Part shown: positions 8,693-17,637 of the stretch, one piece after another
How the letters are laid out: every line of letters starts with the position of its first letter
Position numbering within the stretch: the stretch's first letter is position 1
Assembly: GCA_036564245.1 (NCBI GenBank)
Contig: DATCKU010000017.1
Span: 31,509-95,508, forward strand
From: Thermasporomyces sp036564245
Lineage (GTDB): Bacteria > Actinomycetota > Actinomycetes > Propionibacteriales > Actinopolymorphaceae
Reading direction: 5' to 3'
DNA length: 64,000 nt
The notes under the pieces: generated by a model
What the model saw: the letters and a program-made list of their open reading frames with translations, nothing else
Told to the model about the DNA's origin: nothing
Database searches by the model: none
Made by a program: the position numbers and the translations under genes

Positions 8693-10753
8693 TCATCGCA
8701 GGAACGCCGCCGCCACACCACCGTCGACGGGCACGATCAGTCCGGTCGTACGGGAAAGCTCCCCGGACGTCAGCACGAAGACCGCCGCCGCCACGTGTTC
8801 GGGCAGGACCTCCAGCTTCAGCAGCGTGCGCTGCGCGTAGTACTCGCCCAGCTTCTCTTCCGGTACGCCATAGACCGCGGCCCGCTTGGCGCCCCATCCT
8901 GACGCGAAGATCCCGGAACCACGGACGACCGCATCGGGATTCACGCCGTTGACCCGGATCCCGTGCTCACCGAGCTCGGCGGCGAGCAGCCGCACCTGAT
9001 GTGCCTGGTCGGCCTTGGCTGCGCCGTAGGCGATGTTGTGCGGCCCGGCGAAGACGGCGTTCTTGCTGCAGATGTAGACGATGTCGCCGCCCATGTCCTG
9101 CTCGATCATCACCTTCGCGGCGGCTTTGGCCACGAGGAACGACCCACGCGACATGACCTTGTGCTGCAGGTCCCAGTCGTCGGCGGTCGTCTCGATGAGC
9201 GGCTTCGAGATCGACAGTCCTGCGTTGTTCACGACCAGGTCGACGCCGCCGAAGGCCCGGATCGCGGTCTCCAGCGCGCCCTGGATCTGGTCCTCGTCCG
9301 TGACGTCGACCGTCACAGGCACTGCCACGTCGGTGCTTCCGATGCCTTCGGCGACCTTGGCGGCGTTCTCGCCGTTGATGTCGGCCACGACCACGCAGGC
9401 GCCCTCAGCGGCAAGACGTTCGGCGGTCGCCTTGCCGATTCCCGAACCAGCCCCCGTCACGAACGCCACCCGGGTCGCCAGGGGCTTCGGCGGCGGCATG
9501 CGTCGAAGCTTGGCCTCTTCGAGCGCCCAGTACTCGATCCGGAACTTCTCCCGCTCCTCGATCGGCTGGTAGGTCGACAGGGCTTCGGCACCGCGCATCA
9601 CGTTGATGGCGTTGACGTAGAACTCACCCGCCACCCGCGCGGTCTGCTTGTCCTTGCCGAAGCTGAACATCCCGACGCCCGGCACGAGCACGATCGCGGG
9701 ATCCGCCCCACGCATCGGCGGGCTGTCGGCGTCGGCGTAGCGCTCGTAGTACGCGCGATAGTCCTCGCGGTACTCCGCGTGCAGCTCACGCAGCCGCGCG
9801 ACCATCTCCTCAAGCGATGCGGTCCCCGGCAGGTCCAGCACCAGGGGGCGTACCTTCGTCCGCAGGAAATGGTCCGGACAGGACGTCCCGAGCGCGGCAA
9901 GGCTCGGATGCTTCTCGCGGGAGAGGAAGTCCAGCACGACGTCCGAGCCTGTGTAGTGACCGACCTGCCGCCGGTCGGTCGATGCGAGGCCACGAATCAC
10001 CGGGAACAGCTCCGCGGCGCGCTTGAGGCGTTCGGGTTCCGGGAGCGGCTCGTAGCCGTCGAGCACGGGGCCGAACGGTTCCGGCTTGCCGTGCTCGTCG
10101 ATGTAGCGCTGGCAGGTCCGGATGATCTCGAGCGAGTTCGCCTCGCACTCCTCCGACGTGGCACCCCATGCGGTGATGCCGTGCCCGCCCAGGATCACCC
10201 CGATCGCGTCTGGGTTCTCCTTCTGGATCGCCGCGATGTCCAAGCCCAGTTGGAATCCTGGGCGCCGCCACGGCACCCAGGCCACCCGCGAGCCGAAGCA
10301 CCGCCTCGTGAGCTCCTCGCCGTCGACCGCGGTGGCGAACGCGATTCCCGCGTCCGGATGCAGGTGGTCGACGTGCGCAGCCTCGACCAGTCCGTGCATG
10401 GCGGTGTCGATGGATGGCGCGGCTCCGCCCCTGCCGTGCAGGCAGTAGTCGAACGCCGCCACCATCTCGTCCTCGCGTTCCACACCGGGATAGACGTCGA
10501 CGAGGGCGCGAAGCCGGTCCAGCCGCAAGACGGCGAGCCCGTCTTCGGTAAGCGTGCCGAGGTCGCCACCGGAGCCCTTGACCCACAGCAGCTCCACGTC
10601 GCGGTTCGTCACCGGATCGGTCGTCACCGCCTTGCAGGAGGCGTTTCCTCCTGCATAGTTGGTGTTTTTCGGGTCCGAGCCCAGTCGGTGGCTCCGATCG
10701 AGCAGCTTGGCGACCTCGGGATGGGTCGTCTTCTCTCCCATGTCGCTACGCAT
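8693..10753 (-). CDS. rhaD: Bifunctional rhamnulose-1-phosphate aldolase / short-chain dehydrogenase
   Basis: A two-domain fusion of about 686 residues. The N-terminal 400 residues form a class II aldolase of the RhaD type (NTNYAGGNASCK, LWVKGSGGDLGTL, HVDHLHPDAG and the histidine-rich GGHGITAWG). The C-terminal 260 residues form an SDR with the cofactor motif TGAGSGIGKATA, VNNAGLS and the catalytic YGAAK. Together they cleave rhamnulose-1-P to DHAP and lactaldehyde and probably oxidise the lactaldehyde. Fusions of this kind are known in actinobacteria and bacilli. ATG 10753 overlaps the end of rhaI; ATG 10741, just after the rhaI stop, is an alternative start. Confidence 0.92.
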   Translation of the reverse strand: MRSDMGEKTTHPEVAKLLDRSHRLGSDPKNTNYAGGNASCKAVTTDPVTNRDVELLWVKGSGGDLGTLTEDGLAVLRLDRLRALVDVYPGVEREDEMVAAFDYCLHGRGGAAPSIDTAMHGLVEAAHVDHLHPDAGIAFATAVDGEELTRRCFGSRVAWVPWRRPGFQLGLDIAAIQKENPDAIGVILGGHGITAWGATSEECEANSLEIIRTCQRYIDEHGKPEPFGPVLDGYEPLPEPERLKRAAELFPVIRGLASTDRRQVGHYTGSDVVLDFLSREKHPSLAALGTSCPDHFLRTKVRPLVLDLPGTASLEEMVARLRELHAEYREDYRAYYERYADADSPPMRGADPAIVLVPGVGMFSFGKDKQTARVAGEFYVNAINVMRGAEALSTYQPIEEREKFRIEYWALEEAKLRRMPPPKPLATRVAFVTGAGSGIGKATAERLAAEGACVVVADINGENAAKVAEGIGSTDVAVPVTVDVTDEDQIQGALETAIRAFGGVDLVVNNAGLSISKPLIETTADDWDLQHKVMSRGSFLVAKAAAKVMIEQDMGGDIVYICSKNAVFAGPHNIAYGAAKADQAHQVRLLAAELGEHGIRVNGVNPDAVVRGSGIFASGWGAKRAAVYGVPEEKLGEYYAQRTLLKLEVLPEHVAAAVFVLTSGELSRTTGLIVPVDGGVAAAFLR

Positions 10754-11942
10754 CCCAGCCTGCTGCCTTGCCGCCCTGCCGCTCGGCGCGCACCCGCTCG
10801 GCATGACCGGAGCGCCGGTAGGCCTCCAGCGGGTCGGGGTCGATCCCCATCTCCTCGCGCACCTCGGCGAGCAAGGGGCGTACGTCGGTGTTGTAGGCGT
10901 CCATCAGGATGCCGTTGGCGGTGAGGACGTCCCCCTCGGCCTGGGCCTTGGCCAACGCGTCCTGGTCGACCAACAGAGCCTTGGCGGTGGCCTCCTGGAC
11001 GTTCATCACCGAACGGATCATCGCGGGGACCTTCGGCTCGATGTTGTGGCACTGGTCGAGCATGAACGCGACCGGCCACGGGGTGTTGGCAGGGCTCCCC
11101 GGACCCAATGCCCCGGCCTGCACGATCTCATGCATGATCCGGAAGAGCTGGAACGGATCTGCCGCACCCACCATGAGGTCGTCATCGGCGTAGAACCTGC
11201 TGTTGAAGTGGAAGCCGCCGAGCTTCCCCTGACGCAGCAGGAACGCCACGATGAACTCGATGTTCGTCCCCGGCGCGTGGTGCCCGGTGTCGACCAGCAC
11301 CTGGGCCTTCTCCCCGAGCGTCACGCAGTGGGCGTACGACGTCCCCCAGTCGGGAATGTCCGTGGCATAGAAGGCCGGCTCGAAGAACTTGTACTCCAGC
11401 AGCATCCGCTGACCGTCGCCCAGCCGGTCGTAGACCGTGGCGAGTGCCTCGGCGAGCCGGTCCTGCCGGGCCCGCAGCGAGTCCTGGCCGGGATAGTTGA
11501 GGCCGTCGGCGAACCACAGGCTCAAGATGGTGGAGCCCGTCACATCCATGATGTCGACGCACTCGAGCAGGTGATCCAACGCCTTCCTGCGCACGGCCGG
11601 ATCAGGATTGCAGACGCTTCCCAGCTTGTAGTCGTCTTCCTGGAAGACGTTGGGATTGATCGCGCCAATGGCGATGCCGGCGTCCTTGGCGTGCCGCGCG
11701 AGATCGGCGTAGTCGTCCACCCGGTCCCAGGGGATGTGGAGTGCGATGCTCGGCGCCACACCGGTCAGCCGATGGACCAGTGCCGCGTCGTCGATCTTCT
11801 CGTACGCATTTCGCGGTACGCCAGGCTGAGCGAAGACCTTGAATCGCGTACCCGAGTTGCCGTACGCCCAGGATGGGGTCTCGATGTGCTGCGCGCGTAG
11901 TGCTGCCTTGACGCTCGCGAGGCGATCGGCAGTCATGGTCAT
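10746..11942 (-). CDS. rhaI: L-rhamnose isomerase (RhaI type)
   Basis: A 398-residue TIM-barrel isomerase converting L-rhamnose to L-rhamnulose. It is the Gram-positive/rhizobial RhaI type rather than E. coli RhaA. Visible features include HIPWDRVDDY, the metal-site segments LLEYKFFEPAFYATDIPDWG and VLVDTGHHAPGTNIEFIV, and FHFNSRFYADDDL. It begins 17 bp after rhaM and its end overlaps the start of the aldolase fusion, so rhaM-rhaI-rhaD-rhaB form one operon. Confidence 0.93.
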   Translation of the reverse strand: MTMTADRLASVKAALRAQHIETPSWAYGNSGTRFKVFAQPGVPRNAYEKIDDAALVHRLTGVAPSIALHIPWDRVDDYADLARHAKDAGIAIGAINPNVFQEDDYKLGSVCNPDPAVRRKALDHLLECVDIMDVTGSTILSLWFADGLNYPGQDSLRARQDRLAEALATVYDRLGDGQRMLLEYKFFEPAFYATDIPDWGTSYAHCVTLGEKAQVLVDTGHHAPGTNIEFIVAFLLRQGKLGGFHFNSRFYADDDLMVGAADPFQLFRIMHEIVQAGALGPGSPANTPWPVAFMLDQCHNIEPKVPAMIRSVMNVQEATAKALLVDQDALAKAQAEGDVLTANGILMDAYNTDVRPLLAEVREEMGIDPDPLEAYRRSGHAERVRAERQGGKAAGWDA

Positions 11943-11959
11943 CTCCCGTCCGGTACGGC

Positions 11960-12280
11960 TCAGTCGAGGTGAAAGACCTCCTCGAGCGGTTTCATGTCAC
12001 TGTCGGCGCTCCCCGACTCCAGGCCCTCGAAGAACTCCGCCATCTCGGCCTGCCAGCGGCGGTTCACCTCCCGCTCGGCCATGCCAGCCCGCGCGGCCTC
12101 GAAGTCGTCGGTCTCGAGATACCCGACCAGCAGCCCGTCGTCGGTGCAGAAGAGCGAATAGTTGCGCCAACCGGTTTCGCGCAGCGCCGCAAGCATCTCC
12201 GGCCAGACGTGACGGTGCCGCTCGCGGTATTCAGCAAGACGATCACGTTTGACCCGCAGGAGAAAGCACACCCGCTGCAT
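11960..12280 (-). CDS. rhaM: L-rhamnose mutarotase
   Basis: A small 106-residue protein of the RhaM/RhaU family that interconverts alpha and beta anomers of L-rhamnose. It starts MQRVCFLLRVKRDRLAEYRERH, where the conserved catalytic-site His is in ERHRHVWPEM, and ends with the conserved LEEVFHLD. It is the first gene of the rhamnose operon. ATG 12280 is used; a TTG two codons upstream is less likely. A strong promoter and a LacI-type operator lie directly upstream. Confidence 0.92.
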   Translation of the reverse strand: MQRVCFLLRVKRDRLAEYRERHRHVWPEMLAALRETGWRNYSLFCTDDGLLVGYLETDDFEAARAGMAEREVNRRWQAEMAEFFEGLESGSADSDMKPLEEVFHLD

Positions 12281-12298
12281 GCGCAACCTCGGCTCGTC

Positions 12299-12310
12299 TG
12301 AATCGTTTCA
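12299..12310 (-). promoter_or_regulatory. LacI-family operator upstream of rhaM
   Basis: TGAATCGTTTCA (plus strand) reads TGAAACGATTCA on the transcribed strand, a near-perfect TGAAnCGnTTCA palindrome typical of LacI-family operators. It sits 4 bp downstream of the -10 box and about 20 bp before the rhaM start, where a bound repressor would block transcription. A related TGAAA-CC-TTTCA site occurs at the alpha-L-rhamnosidase. Confidence 0.7.
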
Positions 12311-12314
12311 CAGG

Positions 12315-12343
12315 ATCGTAGGGAGCAGCCCTACCACGGTCAA
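12315..12343 (-). promoter_or_regulatory. Promoter of the rhamnose operon
   Basis: On the minus strand, TTGACC (12343-12338), a 17-bp spacer and TACGAT (12320-12315) form a near-consensus housekeeping sigma promoter. The operator at 12299-12310 lies immediately downstream. Confidence 0.7.
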
Positions 12344-12490
12344 CCGCACGGTCCCGGAGAGGCCAGACCAGATCCGGCAGCCTCGAGCAATGACCACGTT
12401 CGGTGGGCGATCGACACCCCAGAGATGCCTGCATGCCGTTCTTCGATATGAAGGGCCGGGGCAAGCGCTCACCCGTGCGAGAATCTTCGC

Positions 12491-13786
12491 GTGGACTCGA
12501 CGCCAAATCGCCCGTCCCAACGACCGGTGACCATCGCGCTTCTCGGCGCGGGCAGCCGCGGCTCGACCTATGCGGGCTGGGTCGCCCGGCACCCCGAACG
12601 GGCCCGCATCGTCGCCGTCGCGGAGCCTCGCGACTACCAGCGGAAGACACTCGCCGAGCAGCACGACGTGTCACCCGATCAGACGTTCCTCTCGTGGCAG
12701 GACTTCGTGGCGGCGGGCGACGCACATCCCGACGGGCGGCTGGCTGACGCTGCCATCGTCGCAACCCAGGACCACGACCACGTCGAGCCGGCGGTCGAGC
12801 TGGCCCGGCAGGGATACCACCTCCTGGTCGAGAAGCCCATGGCGCCAGACGAGGAGGGATGCCGGAAGCTGGTCGACGCCGTCCAGCGGGCGGGCGTCCT
12901 GTTCGCCGTCTGCCACGTGCTCCGCTACACGCCCTACACGCGGCAGCTGAAACAGATCATCGACTCCGGCCGGATCGGCGACATCATGAGCGTGCAGCAC
13001 CTCGAGCCGGTCGGCTACTGGCACCACGCGCATTCGTACGTACGAGGGAACTGGCGCCGCGCGGACCAGTCCTCACCGATGCTGCTCGCGAAGTCCTGCC
13101 ACGACATCGACTGGCTCCGCTACATCGTCGGCGCACCCATCGAGCGGGTGTCGAGCTTCGGCTCGCTGCGACACTTCACCCCGGAGAACCGTCCGGCCGG
13201 TGCCGCCGACCGCTGCCTCGACTGCGCCGTCGAGCCCGAGTGTGCGTACTCCGCCAAGAAGATCTACCTCGGCATGATCCGACGCGGGCACAGGGGCTGG
13301 CCACTGCACGTCGTCACCAACGACCTCACCGAGGAGGGCGTGACCCGCGCACTGCGCGAAGGGCCGTACGGCCGCTGCGTCTACGCCTGCGACAACGACG
13401 TCGTCGACCATCAGGTCGTCGCGATGGAGTTCGCCGGCGGTGTGACGGCGACGTTCACGATGACCGGATTCAGCCAGCTCGGCCACCGCCGTACCCAGAT
13501 TTTTGGTACCAAGGGGAGCGTGGACGGAGACGGCGAACGGATCAAGGTGTACGACTACCTCACCGACCGCACCGAGGAGATCACCGTCTACGCCGGCGGC
13601 GCCGACGCCGACTCCGGACACGGCGGTGGCGATGCCGGCCTGATGGACGCCTTCACTGCGGCGGTCTCGAGCGGTGATGCGTCCCGCATCAGCTCCGGTG
13701 CCCTCGAGTCGCTCGAGACCCACGTCGCCGTCTTCGCCGCGGAGAAGGCCCGACACAACAACACGGTCGAGCTCGTCAGCCAATGA
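12491..13786 (+). CDS. Gfo/Idh/MocA family oxidoreductase with a cysteine cluster
   Basis: A 431-residue protein, longer than the typical 340-380. The Rossmann start is TIALLGAGSRGSTYAGW; the conserved VEKPMAPDEEG follows near residue 115. After the KSCHDIDWLRYI segment comes an insertion with cysteines (RCLDCAVEPECAYSAKKIY) that is a recurring feature of one subfamily. It is expected to oxidise a sugar or glycoside, and the substrate is unknown. GTG 12491 lies 6 bp after GAGAAT (12479-12484), consistent with leaderless translation. It heads a plus-strand group with a GH2 enzyme, divergent from the rhamnose operon. Confidence 0.87.
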   Translation: MDSTPNRPSQRPVTIALLGAGSRGSTYAGWVARHPERARIVAVAEPRDYQRKTLAEQHDVSPDQTFLSWQDFVAAGDAHPDGRLADAAIVATQDHDHVEPAVELARQGYHLLVEKPMAPDEEGCRKLVDAVQRAGVLFAVCHVLRYTPYTRQLKQIIDSGRIGDIMSVQHLEPVGYWHHAHSYVRGNWRRADQSSPMLLAKSCHDIDWLRYIVGAPIERVSSFGSLRHFTPENRPAGAADRCLDCAVEPECAYSAKKIYLGMIRRGHRGWPLHVVTNDLTEEGVTRALREGPYGRCVYACDNDVVDHQVVAMEFAGGVTATFTMTGFSQLGHRRTQIFGTKGSVDGDGERIKVYDYLTDRTEEITVYAGGADADSGHGGGDAGLMDAFTAAVSSGDASRISSGALESLETHVAVFAAEKARHNNTVELVSQ

Positions 13787-13866
13787 CTGCTTCGCCGTTC
13801 ATCGAAAACCCTGGACCCGCCGCCTGTGGCGCGGGGCGAGCCCGGAACCCATAGGAGCAGCCGATC

Positions 13867-15663
13867 ATGTCCGAAGCCACCCAGCCTCCCCGGCCCGAGT
13901 ACCCGCGCCCGCAGTTCGTCCGATCCGAGTGGCTGAACCTCAACGGACATTGGGAGTTCGAGATCGACCACGCCGACACCGGCCTGGAGCGGGGCCTCCT
14001 GGAGCGACCGTTGTCCGGCGAGATCCTCGTGCCCTTCTGTCCGGAGTCGCCGCTCTCCGGCATCGGTGAGGTCGACTTCCTCAACGCGGTCTGGTATCGA
14101 CGACGGGTTCAGGTCCCCTCCGCCTGGGAGGGTCGACGGGTGCTCGCCCACTTCCAGGCCGTCGACCATGACGCGACGGTCTGGTGCGACGGCGTCGAGG
14201 TGGCTCGGCACCGGGGCGGCTGGACGCCGTTCACTGCCGACCTCGGTGAGGTCGCCGGCCAGGAGATCACGCTCGTCGTACGGGCACGCGATCCGCGTGA
14301 CGGTGCGCAGGCGCGCGGAAAGCAGTCCGACCGCTACGAGAACTACGGATGCCTGTACACGCGTACGACGGGAATCTGGCAGACGGTCTGGCTGGAGCCG
14401 GTGCCCGAGTCGCGCCTGGAGCGGCCTCGCATCACCCCGCAAGTCGCCGACGGGTCCTTCGTGATCGAGGTTCCACTCACCGGCCCGCGGCGTGGGCTTT
14501 CTGTCAAGGCACGCTTGACAGACGACGCCGGCGAGGTCGCACACGCAGTGGCACGGGCCGACCTGGACTTCTCCGTACGCCTGACGCTTACGGTGCCCGA
14601 GGACCGACGCCGGCTCTGGTCCCCTGACGACCCCTTCTTGTACGACATCGCGCTCGAGCTCGTCGACGAGAGCGGGAACGTCGTCGACGCTGCCACGAGC
14701 TACGCCGGCCTGCGGTCGGTGACGATCGACGGAAAGGCGATCCTGCTCAACGGTCGCCCGGTCTTCCAGCGGCTGGTGCTCGACCAGGGCTACTACCCCG
14801 ACGGCATCCTCACCGCGCCGAGCGACGAGGCGCTCGTCCGCGACATCGAGCTCGCCAAGGCCGCGGGGTTCAACGGCGCACGGCTGCACCAGAAGGTGTT
14901 CGAGGAGCGGTTCCTGTATCACGCTGACCGGATGGGCTATCTGTGCTGGGGCGAGTTCGGCGACTGGGGCTGCAACGTCGGCAAGGACGGTGACAACCAG
15001 CAGCCCGGCGCTACGTACATCACGCAATGGCTCGAGGCAGTGGAACGCGACTACTCGCACCCTTGCATCGTGGGGTGGTGCCCGCTCAACGAGACGACCC
15101 AGCGACTCCACGATCGGATCACTGTTCTCGACGACGTGACGCGCGGCATGTTCCTTGCCACCAAGGCGGCCGACCAGACTCGTCCGGTACTCGACGCGTC
15201 GGGCTACTCCCACCGGGTTCGCGAGTCGGACGTCTACGACTCCCACAACTACGAGCAGGACCCGCAGAAGTTCGCCGAGGCCATGGCCGGATTGGCACAC
15301 GGCAAGCCGTTCGTCAACCGCGGCTCGGGTGATGCCGAGATCTCCCTGCCGTATGGCGGACAGCCCTACTTCTGCAGTGAGTTCGGCGGCATATGGTGGA
15401 ATCCCGATGCCGGTCCGGACGAGTACTCCTGGGGTTACGGCGAACGACCGCGTTCTGTCGAGGAGTTCTACAGCCGCTTCGAGGGCCTGGTTGCTGCGTT
15501 GCTCGACGATCCCAACATGTTCGGCTACTGCTACACCCAGCTCACGGACGTCTACCAGGAGCAGAACGGCATCTACCGGTTCGACCGCAGCGAGAAGTTC
15601 GACATGGAACGCATTCGTGCGGCGCAGTGTCGGCCTGCTGCGATCGAGAAGACCGAGAGCTGA
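13867..15663 (+). CDS. Glycoside hydrolase family 2 protein (beta-galactosidase/beta-glucuronidase-like)
   Basis: A 598-residue GH2 enzyme with the N-terminal jelly-roll sugar-binding domain (LNLNGHWEFEID, VWYRRRVQVP, GWTPFTADL), the immunoglobulin-like middle domain, and a TIM barrel. The expected acid/base is Glu409 in WCPLNETTQ and the nucleophile is Glu505 in CSEFGGIWW. It has no signal peptide, so it probably acts in the cytoplasm on imported oligosaccharides. SD AGGAGC lies just before the start. It follows a Gfo/Idh/MocA gene by 80 bp and ends in a clear hairpin terminator. The exact linkage hydrolysed cannot be read from sequence. Confidence 0.9.
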   Translation: MSEATQPPRPEYPRPQFVRSEWLNLNGHWEFEIDHADTGLERGLLERPLSGEILVPFCPESPLSGIGEVDFLNAVWYRRRVQVPSAWEGRRVLAHFQAVDHDATVWCDGVEVARHRGGWTPFTADLGEVAGQEITLVVRARDPRDGAQARGKQSDRYENYGCLYTRTTGIWQTVWLEPVPESRLERPRITPQVADGSFVIEVPLTGPRRGLSVKARLTDDAGEVAHAVARADLDFSVRLTLTVPEDRRRLWSPDDPFLYDIALELVDESGNVVDAATSYAGLRSVTIDGKAILLNGRPVFQRLVLDQGYYPDGILTAPSDEALVRDIELAKAAGFNGARLHQKVFEERFLYHADRMGYLCWGEFGDWGCNVGKDGDNQQPGATYITQWLEAVERDYSHPCIVGWCPLNETTQRLHDRITVLDDVTRGMFLATKAADQTRPVLDASGYSHRVRESDVYDSHNYEQDPQKFAEAMAGLAHGKPFVNRGSGDAEISLPYGGQPYFCSEFGGIWWNPDAGPDEYSWGYGERPRSVEEFYSRFEGLVAALLDDPNMFGYCYTQLTDVYQEQNGIYRFDRSEKFDMERIRAAQCRPAAIEKTES

Positions 15664-15667
15664 CCCA

Positions 15668-15703
15668 CCAGGCTGCCGGTTGTGGCCTGCACCGGCAGCC
15701 TGG
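15668..15703 (+). terminator. Hairpin terminator after the GH2 gene
   Basis: A perfect 12-bp stem (CCAGGCTGCCGG at 15668-15679 with its complement at 15692-15703) and a 12-nt loop begin 5 bp after the GH2 stop. There is no T tract, as is usual for high-GC actinobacterial terminators. Confidence 0.75.
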
Positions 15704-15737
15704 ACGACATTCCCTTCCGACGACGTAGCCTGGGATC

Positions 15738-17477
15738 ATGACCGATGATCCACTTGCCGTCCTGGCTACTGCCGTCGAGAGCTTGCTGCCCTACCTTCAG
15801 GAGTCCGGCGAGCTTCACGACCCGGTCTTCGAACAACCCACGCAGTACGGCACGGCGTACTTCGCCCTGTGCAATGCCGTCCTCGCGACCCTGGGACCGC
15901 CGAAGCGGCGCAGCTTCCATCGTGACTGCGCACTCCGTGGGCTCGATGCAGCGCTCACACACACGGCCGACCCCTCGCTACCGCCGACCGCATCGGGTTT
16001 TGATCGCGTGACCGGAGCGGTGAGCCGGATCAACCACCGCGACTTCACCTGGCCGCCGATTCTCAAGACCTATCGGCTCGTCGCCAAGGACGACCCGGCC
16101 GTCGGCCGCCAGTTCGCGTCGCGGATTCGCGACGTCGACATCGAGGCCTCCTTCCGGTCGAGGCCTCCGTCGAACTGGGCCGCGGTGTGGCTTTCCGGTG
16201 AGTGGATCCGAATCCGTGAAGGGCTGTCACCGAAGACCGTCGACGACGTCGACGCATGGCTGGACGTCTTCCTCGAGGACCTGCTTCGACCAGACGACGG
16301 CTTCTACTTCGAGCCAGGAAAGCCCAACTCCTACGACCTCTTCACGAGGTTCCACATGGCTGACCTGCTCGCCGAGGGCTACGACGGACGACACCGCGAC
16401 GCGCTCGAACGCCTCCTGAGTACGGGTCTGGAGCGTAGCCTGGCGGTACAGCTTTCCGATGGCTCCCTGGCATCGGCCCATCGCAGCACAGGCCAGACCT
16501 GGACGCTCGGCGCCCAGGTCGCGTTCTTCACTCACGCGTCCAACCTCCTCGCCGACCATGACGGCGAGCTCGCTGGTCGGTCGAAGCAGGCAGTCGGCGC
16601 CGCATGGCGAGCGTTCCTCTCGCTGCGGCGATGGCAACGCGAGCGCGGCCCGTTCAGCCCGGTCGAGAACGTGCTCCCGCCGCCCTACCGCGTGGGCTAT
16701 GAGGGCTACACCGCAGACGCCCACTACTCCAGCCTCGCGCTGGGCTTTTTGTCCGTGGCGCTCTCGGCCGGTTTCGACGCTCGTGCCGAGGACGGCTTCC
16801 AGGCCGAACGCCCGCCATCCGTACGTGCCGAACACGACCCGATCTTTCGTGCCGTTGCCCATGCCGGCCGATACAGCGTTGCGGTCAATGCGGATCCGGC
16901 GCCGCAGTACGACGGGTTCGGCATCACCGACCTCACCGTCGGGCCGAACCGCGTGCTGCAGTTCGCCTCGAGCGTTCGCCACCTGCAAGCCGGCACCTTC
17001 TTCAACCTCGGCATGGCGCGGCGCACGGCGCCGGGGCGAACCGAACTCGACGTCATGGCCCAGCGAAAGCTCACCCTCGAGTCACCCTTGGAGGGATCGG
17101 TATCCCGCCGGGCGGAGGTTCGGCTCCGTGCCGTCTCCACCGACGGCGAGGCCCTTGCCTACTGGATGGACGTGACCGTGGATCGCGACGGTGTCACGGT
17201 CGAGGAGTCCACGCCTGGCACCGCGGACTACCGGACGCTCCTCGTGCCGTACGTGCGTGATCCCGGCACCGGCACCGAGACGAGAGTGGAGCGTCTGCCG
17301 CACGGCATTCGACTGGTCCACGGCGAGGAGAAGGTCGTCATCACCGCGGACCAGACCATCGAGTCGCTCACGGACCTGCCGTACGGCTACGAGAATCGCC
17401 GTGGGCTCTGTGGGCTGGTACGGCTCGACTTCGCCGAGACCACCGACCGCATCAGGTATCGCGTCACCACCGGCTGA
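15738..17477 (+). CDS. Large uncharacterised protein, possibly an (alpha/alpha)-toroid polysaccharide lyase or hydrolase
   Basis: I do not recognise this 579-residue protein with certainty. The N-terminal 330 residues are helix-rich with aromatic and acidic clusters (NHRDFTWPPILKTYR, PPSNWAAVWLSGEWIR, GKPNSYDLFTRFHMADL). The rest looks beta-rich. That helical-barrel plus beta-sandwich layout resembles polysaccharide lyases and DUF2264-like proteins. There is no signal peptide, so it would be cytoplasmic. ATG 15738 lies 6 bp after TAGCCT (15726-15731), suggesting leaderless translation from its own promoter. Its place between a GH2 enzyme and an oxidoreductase fusion suggests oligosaccharide processing. 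Confidence 0.6.
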   Translation: MTDDPLAVLATAVESLLPYLQESGELHDPVFEQPTQYGTAYFALCNAVLATLGPPKRRSFHRDCALRGLDAALTHTADPSLPPTASGFDRVTGAVSRINHRDFTWPPILKTYRLVAKDDPAVGRQFASRIRDVDIEASFRSRPPSNWAAVWLSGEWIRIREGLSPKTVDDVDAWLDVFLEDLLRPDDGFYFEPGKPNSYDLFTRFHMADLLAEGYDGRHRDALERLLSTGLERSLAVQLSDGSLASAHRSTGQTWTLGAQVAFFTHASNLLADHDGELAGRSKQAVGAAWRAFLSLRRWQRERGPFSPVENVLPPPYRVGYEGYTADAHYSSLALGFLSVALSAGFDARAEDGFQAERPPSVRAEHDPIFRAVAHAGRYSVAVNADPAPQYDGFGITDLTVGPNRVLQFASSVRHLQAGTFFNLGMARRTAPGRTELDVMAQRKLTLESPLEGSVSRRAEVRLRAVSTDGEALAYWMDVTVDRDGVTVEESTPGTADYRTLLVPYVRDPGTGTETRVERLPHGIRLVHGEEKVVITADQTIESLTDLPYGYENRRGLCGLVRLDFAETTDRIRYRVTTG

Positions 17478-17578
17478 CCAGGCTTCGCCCGGGATCGACG
17501 ACGCGTCACGGGGGCCGTCACAAGACCGCTGCCCCCACGCGAGGGTCCTCGAGGATCGGTGGTCGCAGACGCCCATGC

Positions 17579-17612
17579 CGTGCGGGAGGCCGCCTCGTCG
17601 ACCTCCCGCACG
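17579..17612. terminator. Bidirectional hairpin terminator
   Basis: An 11-bp perfect stem (CGTGCGGGAGG at 17579-17589, complement at 17602-17612) with a 12-nt loop lies between two convergent genes and can serve both. Confidence 0.75.
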
Positions 17613-17637
17613 ACGTGCCGAACCCGTGCGACGGCGG

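Noticed and set aside
8963..10924. A 653-codon open frame antisense to the rhamnulose-phosphate aldolase fusion
   Set aside because: It is the mirror of a well-supported gene; its translation is Arg/Val/His-rich without any family motif, as expected for the opposite strand of high-GC coding DNA.
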